Assembly: GCF_027596085.1 (NCBI RefSeq)
Contig: NC_072450.1
Span: forward strand, 31,711,676-31,775,675
Direction of reading: 5' to 3'
Length of the DNA stretch: 64,000 nt
Source: Anoplopoma fimbria
Taxonomy: Eukaryota; Chordata; Actinopteri; Perciformes; Anoplopomatidae
In this document: positions 38,900-50,529 of the stretch, piece by piece
How the letters are laid out: each line of letters opens with the position of its first letter
How positions within the stretch are numbered: the first letter of the stretch is position 1
Program-made: the position numbers and the translations under genes
The notes under the pieces: generated by a model
What the model saw: the letters and a program-made list of their open reading frames with translations, nothing else
Told to the model about the DNA's origin: nothing
The model's database searches: none

Positions 38900-40485
38900 C
38901 AAAGTAATTAACTTGTGGAAATGATTTACCCTTGAATGGTTGTCAGATCAATTTCTCATTGGAGGTCTCTGTAAACCTGCCGTGGCACCCGTGGCCTGTC
39001 AGATCCAGCCACCGGGCACATGGCGTCCCCCGTGAGTGGCTTCAGAGCGTGACGCAGTACAGTGAGCCTTTAAAACAAAGACCACACTCCTGCAGGTTTG
39101 ATTGACAATTAACAAATGACATGCAATATTGTACGTCATGGTGATCGTCTGTCGAAAAGTCTGCACTGTTGCAATATATATATTTTAACATAAAGGGAAC
39201 AATCAAGCTAAATATGAATTGTTCAGCCAATTTCTCCAGACAGATATTTAATATATACATATACATTAAAATTATTGCTTTTGCCACTGGCAGTATAGTT
39301 TACAGAGGATGTGAGGTGAAACTGCTAAACTAAATGGAAATTGAATACAATTATGTCAGGAGTTATATAAAAGACTGGATCTGTCCAGTTTCTGTAAGTG
39401 GCATGTCTGTAATGGAAATTATGCAACGCATAAAGCACAATTATTACATCAGAAACACTTTTGCATTAAAAGTTCAAAAAACATCATTAAGGAATATAGT
39501 GACATTTTTCAGTATCAACTACTGCCTGGCAAAAACACAATACTGAAGTGTTACAGATCAGACAGTAATAAGATTATTTATGTGATTAATTTATCCTGAC
39601 TACTCTGAATTACAAGCCTATATCACCAGAATCCAATTGTCCAATTGATATTGGACAATTCTGCAAAAAGTCAGGGGTACTTTTTAACAACCAACGTGTT
39701 TTTTTTCATATTTAATTATGTAATATTGAGGTTAGGAGAATAAACGAAAACATTGGTCAATGCTGTAAAACTAAAAATTACACTTAATAACTTCTTTCTG
39801 TTTTTTTTTGTTTACCTCCAAAACTAATTATTTTTTATTTAAATATTCTTTTTACATTAGTTGCACATCAAAATTAAGATTAGGATTATAGATGATGGTT
39901 TTGTTAGCTATTGGATTTCGCCTGTCTTTGGTGTTGTTACTCACTCGCAGGTTTATGCAAAGCCCTGGACGAAGCTGGACTCTTAGACTGCTGACATACT
40001 TCAGAGATGCTCCTCGAGCTTAGACAGGTACTTCTGTCTTTAGTGATGAAATACACTTCTAGTGTTACCTTCCATTGAATCAACCACCACTCTGCATATT
40101 TTGCAGAGGATTACTTTTTGGTCCGTGGTAGACGATTTGCATTCAAATCCCTTTGAAACCAATAAAGTTGCTGCGCATTCTAAAATCAACACGGTGGGCC
40201 CTCATAGCCGGTCACAGGTCTTGCAAAAAGCAACACATGCTGTAACAGGCTGCTGGCTGCTGTGATTTTCAATGAAGCTGATGTCACAAATTCACCAAAT
40301 TAAACTACAAAGTGCATACTGTTTCCCCGGGCCTTGTAGCAGCACATTCCGACTCCTAACTCGTCAAATATGAACGCTTAGCAGTGGCTTTTCAAAATAA
40401 ATGTCCATCCTTTACATTAACTTTACTCCCATCATAATTACTCGGCCCACTAGGACTTTGTTGCTTGATTGTTAACATATTTCTT
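38900..40485. other. Gene-free unique sequence with a perfect hairpin
   Basis: No gene. AATTGTCCAAT (39635-39645) and ATTGGACAATT (39650-39660) form an 11-bp stem with a 4-nt TGAT loop. Confidence 0.5.
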
Positions 40486-40547
40486 TAAGATAAGATAAGA
40501 TAAAATAAGATAATCCTTTATTAGTCCCGCAATGGGGAAATTTACAG
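40486..40547 (-). repeat. LINE/SINE 3' tail fragment
   Basis: On the minus strand it reads AAATTTCCCCATTGCGGGAC then TAATAAAGGATTATCTTATT and ends in (TTATC)n. The same 3' tail type terminates the SINE at 54803-55025. Only the tail is left. Confidence 0.8.
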
Positions 40548-43500
40548 GACTTTGTGGCACTTGTTGAAATGACTGATGCTGTCATTCTTCTTGGGAGGAC
40601 AGTCTCCACAAAACCAAACAGTCAATCCTTTCCCAGAAATGAATGAACAGGAGAAACTGTTGTGACTCCCTTGTCTTCTACCACTACCTTACTTCATAAT
40701 GGCATCTAATTATGACATTTTAAATGTCAAACTCTGTTCTGAAAATGTTGATGGACGCAAAATGAACACAAACCAGGCTGTGCTTCGTCCCGTTAAGATT
40801 GAGCTCTCCAACTCATCCTCCTGCAAATAGCTTGGACCGAGCCAGGGAGTCTATTTTCAGACAAACGAGCATTTCAGCCGCTTCATTTGACAAGTCCATG
40901 CCTGTGGTGTGAAAAGTAATTGGTCATATCTTAGAGAAGGCCTTTTTCTCTCATTCGCATCATCTCAGTCTCTGATTCATTACCGGAGGAATAGATATTT
41001 AAAGCTCTTCTCTTTTGAATAAAACCTACTGCCAAAATGACCAGACTGGCTGTTATTCTCACAACAGCACAGTCTTGGTATGTGCCTTTATTATGACCAG
41101 AATGATTTAGTGCGCCACGACGCTCAGACGTCAGGATGATACTTCTTGCCCTCTCGCAGTCTTCCTGGCAGCTTCCCAAGGACGGGCAGCAGAAAAAGCA
41201 ATTGCTATTAGTGCACATATATAGTCCCAGCAGATAAATATAGGCTGCTTTTAGCAGATGAGCCACAGCGCCATCAATTAAGATTAGGGCATGTGCTATC
41301 ACAGTCCCATAAAGAACAACAAGTCGGCATTCCCTCAATGTCAAAGGTAAGATGAACACGCACAAGCCGTTGGGAAAAATCAAAGAAAACCTGATAGCTC
41401 ATATACATAATGTTCACATTGACAAATAGCTATTGATGTTTCTTCATCAATGAGAGTGACACGGCTCAAACGGCTTGGAGGGGATCCCGATTGAGCACTG
41501 AAATGAAATTATTCTGAAATTTGTCAAGGATGAATCAAATTAATTTAATTCAGGCGTCAGGGTTATTTTCTGGACGCAATGGGTGTGAGTATGAAATCTT
41601 GGACTTCTTCATAATTTCTCTCCATCCAACGGTTTAAAAAAAAAAATGGAAAAACATTGACAAGGCAAACAGAAAAAGAGCAGCCGGTTGAGAGTGATAA
41701 TGAGAAATGTCTGGGTTTGAATCCGTCTTCTCTCTTGTTGTCCTATCAAAGTCCACAGCCTTCCCTCCTTCTGCACCGACCCTGTTGTCGCCCGGTGTTC
41801 CCGTGTCATTCCCCTGTAGTGTCTTCTTCCTCTGGCCCGGTTGTAGCAGAGAGTATGGCAGCAATCTCTGCGCCCGACCAGAGGGACGTGGACAATGTGT
41901 GTGCCCTGCGACTCTCCAGTGGATTCTCAGTAAAGGCCATCACTCTCCCTAATTAGCTGGTCTCTTTTGGGCTGTGACTAAAATCACCTCTGTGGCTCCT
42001 TCCTCCATCGGATCACACCTAATTTTAATTAGACCCCTCGGAATATTAGCCAGGGTCTTTGTTCCGCTTCCTCTCATTAAGGAGCCAGACAAATGAGTCT
42101 TTAAAATCCTTTATACGTTTTCCTCTACATTTCTCCATCCATCCACCCCACCCTCCACTCCTCCCCACCCAGACACCCCAACCCCTTTCCCTCACTATTG
42201 TCCTCATCATTTTCTCGTGCGTGCTCTTTTATTGTGATATACTGTATGTAATCATCCCCCGGCTGAGCTAAAACCATGCGAGTAGTGATTGCCCATTCTG
42301 TCCAAAATATCCCGGCAAAGTCACAGTCTGCAAGGGCTACAGATCCAGTCTGACATGGACCATTATAAACCTGCAGATTACAGAAAACTGCAAACTTGCA
42401 GAGCAACCAGAAGAGGAAAGAAAGAACAATAGCACTGACGAACCCAAATAGTCAGTGACACAGTCACAATATGATTTTGGCATGCACTTTATGGTCATTG
42501 TGTTTGTGTACAGAAAAAGAAAGAACTAAAAACATTGCATTCAAATATAAGCCCTACGATGTAAGTCCAGTATTTTGTACACCGCCAAGGTGGGTTGTTA
42601 AAGTTGACATTTACGCCAGTACAATGTCGACAAGTGCTTGTGTCTCTGGTTTGACAAGACACAAAGGAGCGTACCAATGACTTTATTGAGCAGTTATGGT
42701 TGAAACGACCTATGCTTTCTTGTGAGGACGGTCTACAGTTGTTACTGTCCTTCTTTTCAAACTGTGCCACCTACTAGAAACAAAAGTAGCAGCAGCTGCA
42801 GGTTTGAACTACAGATGTAGACCTGCTGGTGTGCAGCATGGACAGGCAATTAATATATTTTATAGCATCTGCTTATGTTTATGGTTTTATATGTTAAATG
42901 TTAAACCTTCAAAAAAGACAATTCTCTGCTTGTAGTACTCTGTGTCATCTATCCTTTCAGATTGCCCTTCTGGTTATTTTGTTTCATAAAAACTATCTTT
43001 CAATCTCTTTCTCAGAGACCAAAAGGGACAAAACAATACAAGAAAGCGAGTTATGTAGATTGCTTTCTGAAATTCTGTTCTATCTGAATTTAAACTGGTA
43101 ATCTTAATCTTAAAATCTTTGTTAAATCACTTTCGCTGAAGGAGATAACACAATGGAAATTGAGCCCATGGCTCAGCATTACAATATTTATATGTTTGCG
43201 GTATTATACTTCATTGTAAACACAAATAAAATGTAACTATGCATACAATTCTGAAACTTGAAGCTCATGTATCAACAACAGGATTACAGACTGCTGAACT
43301 CTAAGCACTAATCCATTGTTTTCCTTCCAATAGAAATTCTAAATCAACCAGGACTGAAATCTTAGGGAAGACCAACAAGAATCAGAGCAGGTTTGACTTT
43401 CAACAGTTTTTTGTCCATCCTTCAGAAGCCAATAGAGGGTTATTTGACCTCTCAGAGCCACTATCTCTGCAAAAAGTGATCATCCAAAATGGTCTCTGAT

Positions 43501-44829
43501 AAACATTGGCTTTGTCTCCCAGCACAAAGTACTTAATGTCAAAAAAAGTAAAGAAAAACAGAGATGAGGAATCTAAAGATTCATTGTCACCGATGATTGC
43601 CTAACTACTTGGAATCAGGGACGATCACAAAACAAAGTACGTATAAAAAGAATTGTGGTTTCGGCAGCTAAGGCTAGCTTCTTGCTAACGCCAATCACTC
43701 ATTAGCCCAGTTTGGGACCAGTGCTAAGCTATCCATTGTAACCACATAATGCATTCAGGCATAGCAAATTTTGGCAACAAGTGAAGTAATAAAACTAATC
43801 AGACTCAGTGTGCAAGGATTCTGTGTGCAAGTATTTTTATAAGATGATGAATTGAAAAAACACATGCAAACAATACGTACTTGGTGAGCGGAGGCCTTAA
43901 ATCTCTGAAACAAGCAAAGAAAACCGTACGAATAACAAAGCCAAAATGTTCCGCCTGCAGGTGGCTCAGTTGTTAAGATGTTAGTGTTAATACAACATCT
44001 TTAGAATTGTAAAGGCTCAGACACAGGTCTGTTGGGTACCTTTCTGACCTCAATACAGCACAATTATAGTTTCTATTGGAGGACCTACACCCTCATAACC
44101 TCCTTAACGCTTAACGGTTTAACATCTCGTTTTCAACTGTGGGTTGAGCTAGACGATGTTATAATCACAGCTCATTAAGAAAATATGAGCATGGACAGAA
44201 AACAAGGCCATGGCTTTGTGCCCAGTTCAAATTACCAAAATGCTTTATCGTCTCTTGTGGCTACTGTAGAAATTAGCATCTCTTGTGTCTTTCCTTGTAT
44301 TGACTGTCCAACAGTGATGGCTGGTGAAATGCAGCCTGGATGTGGCGTCTTGACACTGAAAGCTGACCTTTCACAGTTGATATTACAGAGCAGTGCTTCC
44401 AAACTGTTGGACACCACTGTTGTAGTTAAAAATAGCTGAAATGTGACATAACAATGTCTATGTGATGACAAGACTCAAATACCATCGAACCACACAAATG
44501 AGCTCCTAAATATTAAGTGCATTAGTAAATCAAGAAGAAGAGGAATGTGGCTCAGCAGGAGAAGGAACACAAACAGCCTCCAGCGTGTAGTGCAGCTCTT
44601 CTTTATGGGCTGCACTGTTAACAATGGGCATGTTGACCCCCACCAGCTGCAAATCTTTTTCGGATGGCAGCGGCACCTGTAGGAAAAAAAACACAGTCAA
44701 AACACATTAGTATCTCCCAGTGGCAACTCACCAGAGGTCAAGTTCATAATCTTTGTCACTCATAATATTAACATCTGCAGCCATTTAGCCCGCGTGCATT
44801 TGCGTGAGAGCGCGCACGCACGCATACAA
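40548..44829. other. Gene-free unique sequence
   Basis: No supported gene; the frames at minus 40931-41383 and plus 41657-41956 have no recognised domain. The block 41985-42060 (ACACCTAATTTTAATTAGAC) contains paired TAATT motifs. Confidence 0.5.
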
Positions 44830-44851
44830 CCACACACACACACACACACAC
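44830..44851. repeat. (AC)n microsatellite
   Basis: About 11 AC units, preceded by an alternating purine-pyrimidine GCGCGCACGCACGCATAC stretch. Confidence 0.9.
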
Positions 44852-44939
44852 AAACAAATGCACTTACACACACATGTTTACTATTTGTCTGTGTACAGAA
44901 AGTGTGAGGATGCACTCATGGGTGGTTGAGTAATAGATG

Positions 44940-45200
44940 CTGCTGGTGCTCTGCCAGTGCCGCTCGCCCTTGTTCATGAATTATAAAACCAAGAGCAATT
45001 ATGGCTTTTACACAAATTAACCAAAGCATGCTGGATGCAAACTGTAATTGGGTCAGTGGTTATTTCCTGCAACACACCTGGGCTTGCAGTAAACGTTGGG
45101 CATCAATTATGAATGGCTCTTGTCCTACCCAGGGTGTGTAGCAGACCATGGCCTAACACAGCAAATACAAGGGCATTAGCATACGCATGATGACTGTAAT
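44940..45200. promoter_or_regulatory. Candidate enhancer-like conserved element
   Basis: Repeat-free unique segment with three homeodomain-type cores: CAATTA (44996-45001), TAATTG (45045-45050) and CAATTA (45104-45109), spaced about 50-60 bp. It also has TTCATGAATTATAAAACC. Conservation is inferred only from its look; no alignment was possible. Confidence 0.3.
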
Positions 45201-45904
45201 GATCTCCATGATAAGGCCTTGCTGTCCCTTAGTCATATTCTAACAGGGTCTCATAGTGTGCATTCCCAGGTCAAAGTGGAAGAAATGCATATGCTTTGCT
45301 CCTGAGTACAGAGAGGTCAATTCGAATGTATTCATCCCTTTTACTTCTGTTTTATTTTTTTATAATAGCATTTTTGAGATACTGTATTAATGTTAAATAG
45401 CATTGTCATTGTCTCAAGTGTTGTGTCTTTGCCTCAGGATGAAGAACTATGTATTCAATTACTACGGTTTGGCAGATTTCAAGTTTAAAGTGTGCCAGTC
45501 ATGTCTCCGTTTTACCATGTAAAATGTAAGTTTTAGTCAGTATCCAGAAAGGATACATGTTTTATACCATAAATTAAACAAGCAATGGACTATAAACAAA
45601 AACACAATTAGAAGATAACTGAGATCCGCCCAAGATCAAGATACAAATTAAAACCCTAGGACTTTCATTTCTTTCAATTATACAATTAAGCAAATCCATT
45701 TTTTTGCCTATTTAGACACATACACAATAACTACAAAGGCTGTTCTCATTTATTGTTCTTACTAATACCTACAAATTATTCATTCTTATGCAACCCACCT
45801 AATTGTAAGCTGCCAAGGAACTCAGGTGAAGCGGTATAGAGGGCGACAAAGTCCACATCGGGAGAAGGTCAGGTGGACTTTCACCAAGGAGACTGCTGTT
45901 CGTG
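45201..45904. other. Non-coding, nothing recognised
   Basis: AT-rich unique sequence. Confidence 0.5.
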
Positions 45905-46035
45905 TACAATCTTTTGCTACGTAACTTCCATGCTTAAGTAACGTCACCAAGGTAAGTTATGTAACAAACCTACTTATTTTAACCTAAACCATGATCTTTT
46001 CCTAAAGCCAACCGAGTAGTTTTGTTGCCTTAAAA
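45905..46035 (+). repeat. Family A, partial copy
   Basis: Contains GTAACTTCCATGCTTAAG, GTTATGTAACAAACCTACTT and AACCTAAACCATGATCTTTT followed by CCAACCGAGTAGTTTTGTTG, the same internal block as 15700-15800 and 12120-12220. Confidence 0.7.
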
Positions 46036-47639
46036 GGTTCCGCCCTGCCGGGGCTTACGCAGGCGCACTGATTGCTCATGTTGGTGGACATAGATGCATA
46101 AGAAAGGAGGAAAAACTTTTCGTAAGATATACAAACTGTTGTATGAGAATGCATCGAACCAGATGGACATAATTTGTGAATAAGAACTATTGGTAAAGTC
46201 TATCAGCAAAGCTACTGGAAATGGAAACATGATGGAAACTGGTAGAATAATGTCAAACAAAACAACTAATGGTGTCTTTATTGGCCATACATACATACGC
46301 ATACATGAAATTTTTCTCCGGTTTCTTGCGCTCACTAATACATAGAAACAGACAAATAAACAAAAAATCAAGGAGGTCCAAGAAGAAAAAAGGATTATTA
46401 TTGAGTAGGTTGAGGCATGCACTGACAAAATACTTGCCATACTCTAGTTTGATGAATCTAATGTGGTTCCCCAAGCGTCAACCAAATATTATCCAAAATG
46501 TCAAAGAAAATCTGCTCCTCGGCTTGTTGTTTTTTCTGAGCCATTGACTCCAGTATCAGTCTTGCACCAGGAGAAAAAAAACTGCCTCCAGTTGTGAGCA
46601 CTAGGTGTTGAAACACACAGTAGTCAGTGGAAAATCTGGCCAAAATGTGTTGAGCTATACAGTATCTTAACTGTGCCAGTTAACCACCACATGTGACCTA
46701 AAAATACGGTTCATGCTATCAGGGAGCGGTGTGTGAATAGGCACAGCATAAACACCAAGAAACAATTCATCAACGACTCTCAAGGGGTATTTTCAGGTTG
46801 GGCTTGTGCTTATTTGTGCAGCTGTATGGAGTAAAATTGTACTGCACCAATACTCCCAAGCTCCATTTTATTACAGTCATGTTGAATCTGCTCAGTGCCG
46901 ATCTCCCACCTATGGGTAAATATATTTTGATCTATATAAGCACGTATGAATGGTTTTGCTCTGATGTAAATGTAACGTTCTTATCTGTATGTAGCTGCCT
47001 GACCTACACAAACTAACACTGTATCTACAGCATCTTAAACATTAATATAGACAAGGGATTGCAAAGCCTTTGATAGTTGATGTGAAGGTCTTCAGTAATG
47101 TCTGCATATCTGCATGTATTATACCTGCCTGGGAAAAATTATTTGCCCCAGGCTTCGATCAAAATTGTCAAATAAACTCAAGATCTGCCTACTGAGCCTG
47201 AGGAAAGATTCCATATGTAAATGTATAATTCATTCTCATTTATTGAAGAACTAAAAGACAATTGTAATGACTGGTGTAACTATTACAAGTATATGTTATA
47301 TTTTTTCAGCTTTTAAGTTTATCAATGTCATAGTCTTTGGAGGGGTAGTAATCCTGAGCAGTGGCAAGTGAGATGTGAGCTTGGCAAAAACAACCTTGGC
47401 TGACATATCTGCTTTTATAGCTATTAAAAGGCAATCAGGTAAAAGAAAAATAGCCCCACATTTGGTTTAAATGAACATAATGAGCGGACGGCTGAAGAAG
47501 CTGCACAGCCACGGGGTTCTGGATGTTCCAAACAATTGCTTCAATAGTCCTTTTACATTCTAGATAACAGTGTAATTAGACTGGGACATGATTACATGTT
47601 CGAAGTGAACCACACTTAAGTATGTGTTTTAATGGCTAA
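46036..47639. other. Gene-free unique sequence
   Basis: No supported gene. Overlapping 70-136 aa frames near 46030-46550 on both strands have no domain and low-complexity composition. Confidence 0.5.
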
Positions 47640-47850
47640 TAAACTGACCCTGCTCAGTCCTGGTTCTGGTTCTACCGTACCTCCATTCTCTCCAATGGGC
47701 CCAGCAATACTGCCTGGTTCTCCAGCAGGTGTTGTTGTTAGCTCCCAGCGAGGGGAACCTCTGGTCCTGGTCTAAGGAGCAGCTGGATGTGGGTTTTGTC
47801 GGCTGCTGGAAGCCCAGCTGGAGTCTGAAATGGAGTAGTTTCTGAAGAAC
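47640..47850 (+). repeat. Interspersed repeat family D, copy 2
   Basis: Diverged direct copy of 20565-20790, sharing GGTTCTGGTTCT, TCTCCAGCAGGTGTTGTTGT and AGCTCCCAGCGAGG. Confidence 0.65.
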
Positions 47851-49654
47851 CTGCATGATTTTGTGCAGGATTTAACCCGTTGGTACCGATGACAAGCATT
47901 AAGAATAAAATTGCCAATCATAGCAAATGGTCTCGTTTACTTTTGTTGGTCATATAGAGGCATGAGTATTAAATTAGGACTGTTTCATCACCAATCTCAT
48001 ACTAAGTTAAATCTGGGCAGAATGTGGAGTCCTATGACACATATTTACTGTAAATGTTTGAGTGAAGTCATTCCTAGGAGACATAATTCATTTTAATATA
48101 TTTTAGAAATATAACAAAAAGATTTAAATCACATAGCATATGAAACACAAAAACAAGTGTTAATGGGAATCATTTTGGAAAACTACCAGTGTGAGATCGA
48201 AGCCTCCAGTCAACCGTAGACTCATTTGTTTACAGCTATTATGCCAAGGTATAACAAGCAGCCTAATTTGACAGTGATACATTGATGTGTTTGGAATGTT
48301 ACTGAGGAAGAAGTTCCACTGATCCATACGAATCAGTGAATAATAATGCTACAACAGAGTTCTTATAGGCTTGAAAATGCATATTGCATATAATTAGATC
48401 TTATTGTCGTAAATGGCTGCAATATTTTATTCTAATATGAAATCATATGACCGTAGACTGTATTATACGGAAAATTAAAGGGGTGTAAAAGTAAATGACC
48501 GACACTAAATTTCCAACAATCAGCCGCACTTAAGTGCCAGTCAGTTAAGTTGATCCATTTACTCTTAATGGCTCATTAAAGTAAATCAGAACTGTTTACC
48601 AATCCGGGTTTTTAAACACACACTGGAAAAATATCACTTCCTTATGGAAGTGTATAAAAATTGGCCTTTAGTCACATCTTTAAGGAGATAAAACTATTGT
48701 AGATTTTGACTTAAGACTCAAGAGATGTGAACTGGAACAGAGAAAAGACTTCTAGTTGTACATCAAAGAATGCGTCTGTGGTCGGGTTGGTGTACAGGGA
48801 GTGAAAAGCTTTGCAACAGATAAACTAGGGCCAAGCCCTGTATTGATTTAAAACAGGATCATAAAACCTTGAATACTAGTTCATTATAAAAACAACAAAA
48901 CTGAATAACATGCCTGGAAGTTATTCTTTCTTTCTTCAGAAAAGCAAATCATGGTGATTTTAGCATTAAAGACCATTTTAATCACATAGTCAGAGAAGAA
49001 TAGAATGTAAAATCATTTGAATAAAGTTTGGGTTTTGGATTTTCAAATGCCTTCAGATCTATTCGGCCCTTTGAGCAGATGGTTTTTCAGACCTTGTTTC
49101 TTTGCAACTACTTTGCATGTATTGATAATGGGCAAACAAAAATGAGAAAAAAAACCAAAACAGGATTTCTAAGGTGTAAGAGCTGGATTGCATAGTCGCA
49201 ACTGGATTGTAGCTGTAATGATTTTGCAGCCACAGATCCCTGTTGAGCTGAAGTCTATTCTATCGCCGGGTAGTCCCATATGAGGCCTCTGGCACAAAAG
49301 CCATTGCAACTTCTCCAAAAAGCCCATCTACAGCTCTGCAGGTGCACGAGTATAAAAGTTGAGCATCTTTTCAGGTCAAAATGAACCAAATCCTTCCTCC
49401 ACCAACAGCTTTCTTCCTTTCTGTCTAACATTGGCACTATAACCCAGCTTTCCCACCATTAAAGACTCACTTATGAAACTTAATTTAATATCATACTATT
49501 TCTCCTTTGTGATCCCAGCTCAACTGAAATACATGACATTAACTAGACAGGCTATCACAGGCATTATATTAAAAAGGTTTGGCTTAAAACAATGGTGACA
49601 TTTAAGACTCCAACAGTATTACTGGAGCCAGTGTGATGTGATATAGCAGCATAA
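47851..49654. other. Gene-free unique sequence
   Basis: AT-rich; nothing recognised. Confidence 0.5.
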
Positions 49655-49912
49655 GGGGGGGGGGGGGTCTAAGTCAAATCTGAAATGGTTGAAAAAGAAA
49701 AAGGGCACGGACGCTAAAGATAACCAGGGTTTTTATGCCAGTCATTTGTCTGATGTCCCAGCGTGAACTGACATCAAAATTGCTGCAGAAATATGTTGCG
49801 CTGCAATAAGGCAGCTTTGCAGCTAAATCATTTCCCTTTCTTGCCATTCGAGAGAGCCACTGCCATAGCTGTCATATCAGAATTACTGTAAAAAAAAAAA
49901 AAAAAAAAAAAA
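49655..49912. repeat. Poly-G (49655-49667) and poly-A (49890-49912) tracts
   Basis: Thirteen G bases, then after 222 bp of unique sequence 23 A bases. The poly-A has no identifiable retroposon body beside it. Confidence 0.85.
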
Positions 49913-50510
49913 GAATGTGTAACCCAGTTAAAAAGTACCCTACATTGTAATAAAAATGTTAAGATAATAGTTATGTTGATAAATAAGATAAACATTAGGT
50001 CTTGTTAAACGCATGGTTAAGAAAGCAATTTCATACGAGGTTTATGGATGGTTCCTAAATAGATTAAAACTGTAGAGTGTAAGAAATGAGTTTGAAAGGT
50101 ACAGATGTATACTTTTATTTTTGTTTTACTTTGAAGAGTTCATGTGGTTATATTTCAGCTCGAAGTTTATCGCATAGTTATCCACGTGTTTATGCTAGTA
50201 TTGTAGCCAACAGAGTGTTTTATTAGCATTCATTAGCAAAGTGAATGGACTATTAGCCACTGTATAGCTAACACAGCTTACGCTATTGGCATTAAGTCAT
50301 TGTTTTCGACGTGAGGACTCTGAAGATTCATCAGTTGGTGCTACAAACTACCAAGTCAACGTGCAGTGACGGAGTTCATCGGACCACGTGGTACGGACCA
50401 CGCCATATTGGACAGCTGCCCGCCATCGTGTTCATCGCCAAAGACCGAGAGACTGCTTCACATCAGGCCTGCAACGGAGGTTTTATATATTGCTTGTGCC
50501 GGCTGTGTGA
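49913..50510. other. Non-coding; CG-richer segment at 50311-50500
   Basis: The segment around ACCACGTGGT (50383-50392, a palindromic E-box) and GGACAGCTGCCCGCCATCG is GC-richer than its AT-rich surroundings and might be an insertion, but no element ends were identified. Confidence 0.4.
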
Positions 50511-50529
50511 GTGTGTGTGTGTGTGTGTG
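50511..50529. repeat. Short (GT)n microsatellite
   Basis: About nine GT units. Confidence 0.85.

Noticed and set aside
46030..46550. Pair of overlapping frames with hydrophobic segments
   Set aside because: Composition reflects AT-rich sequence; the two strands encode mutually exclusive frames and no family is recognisable.
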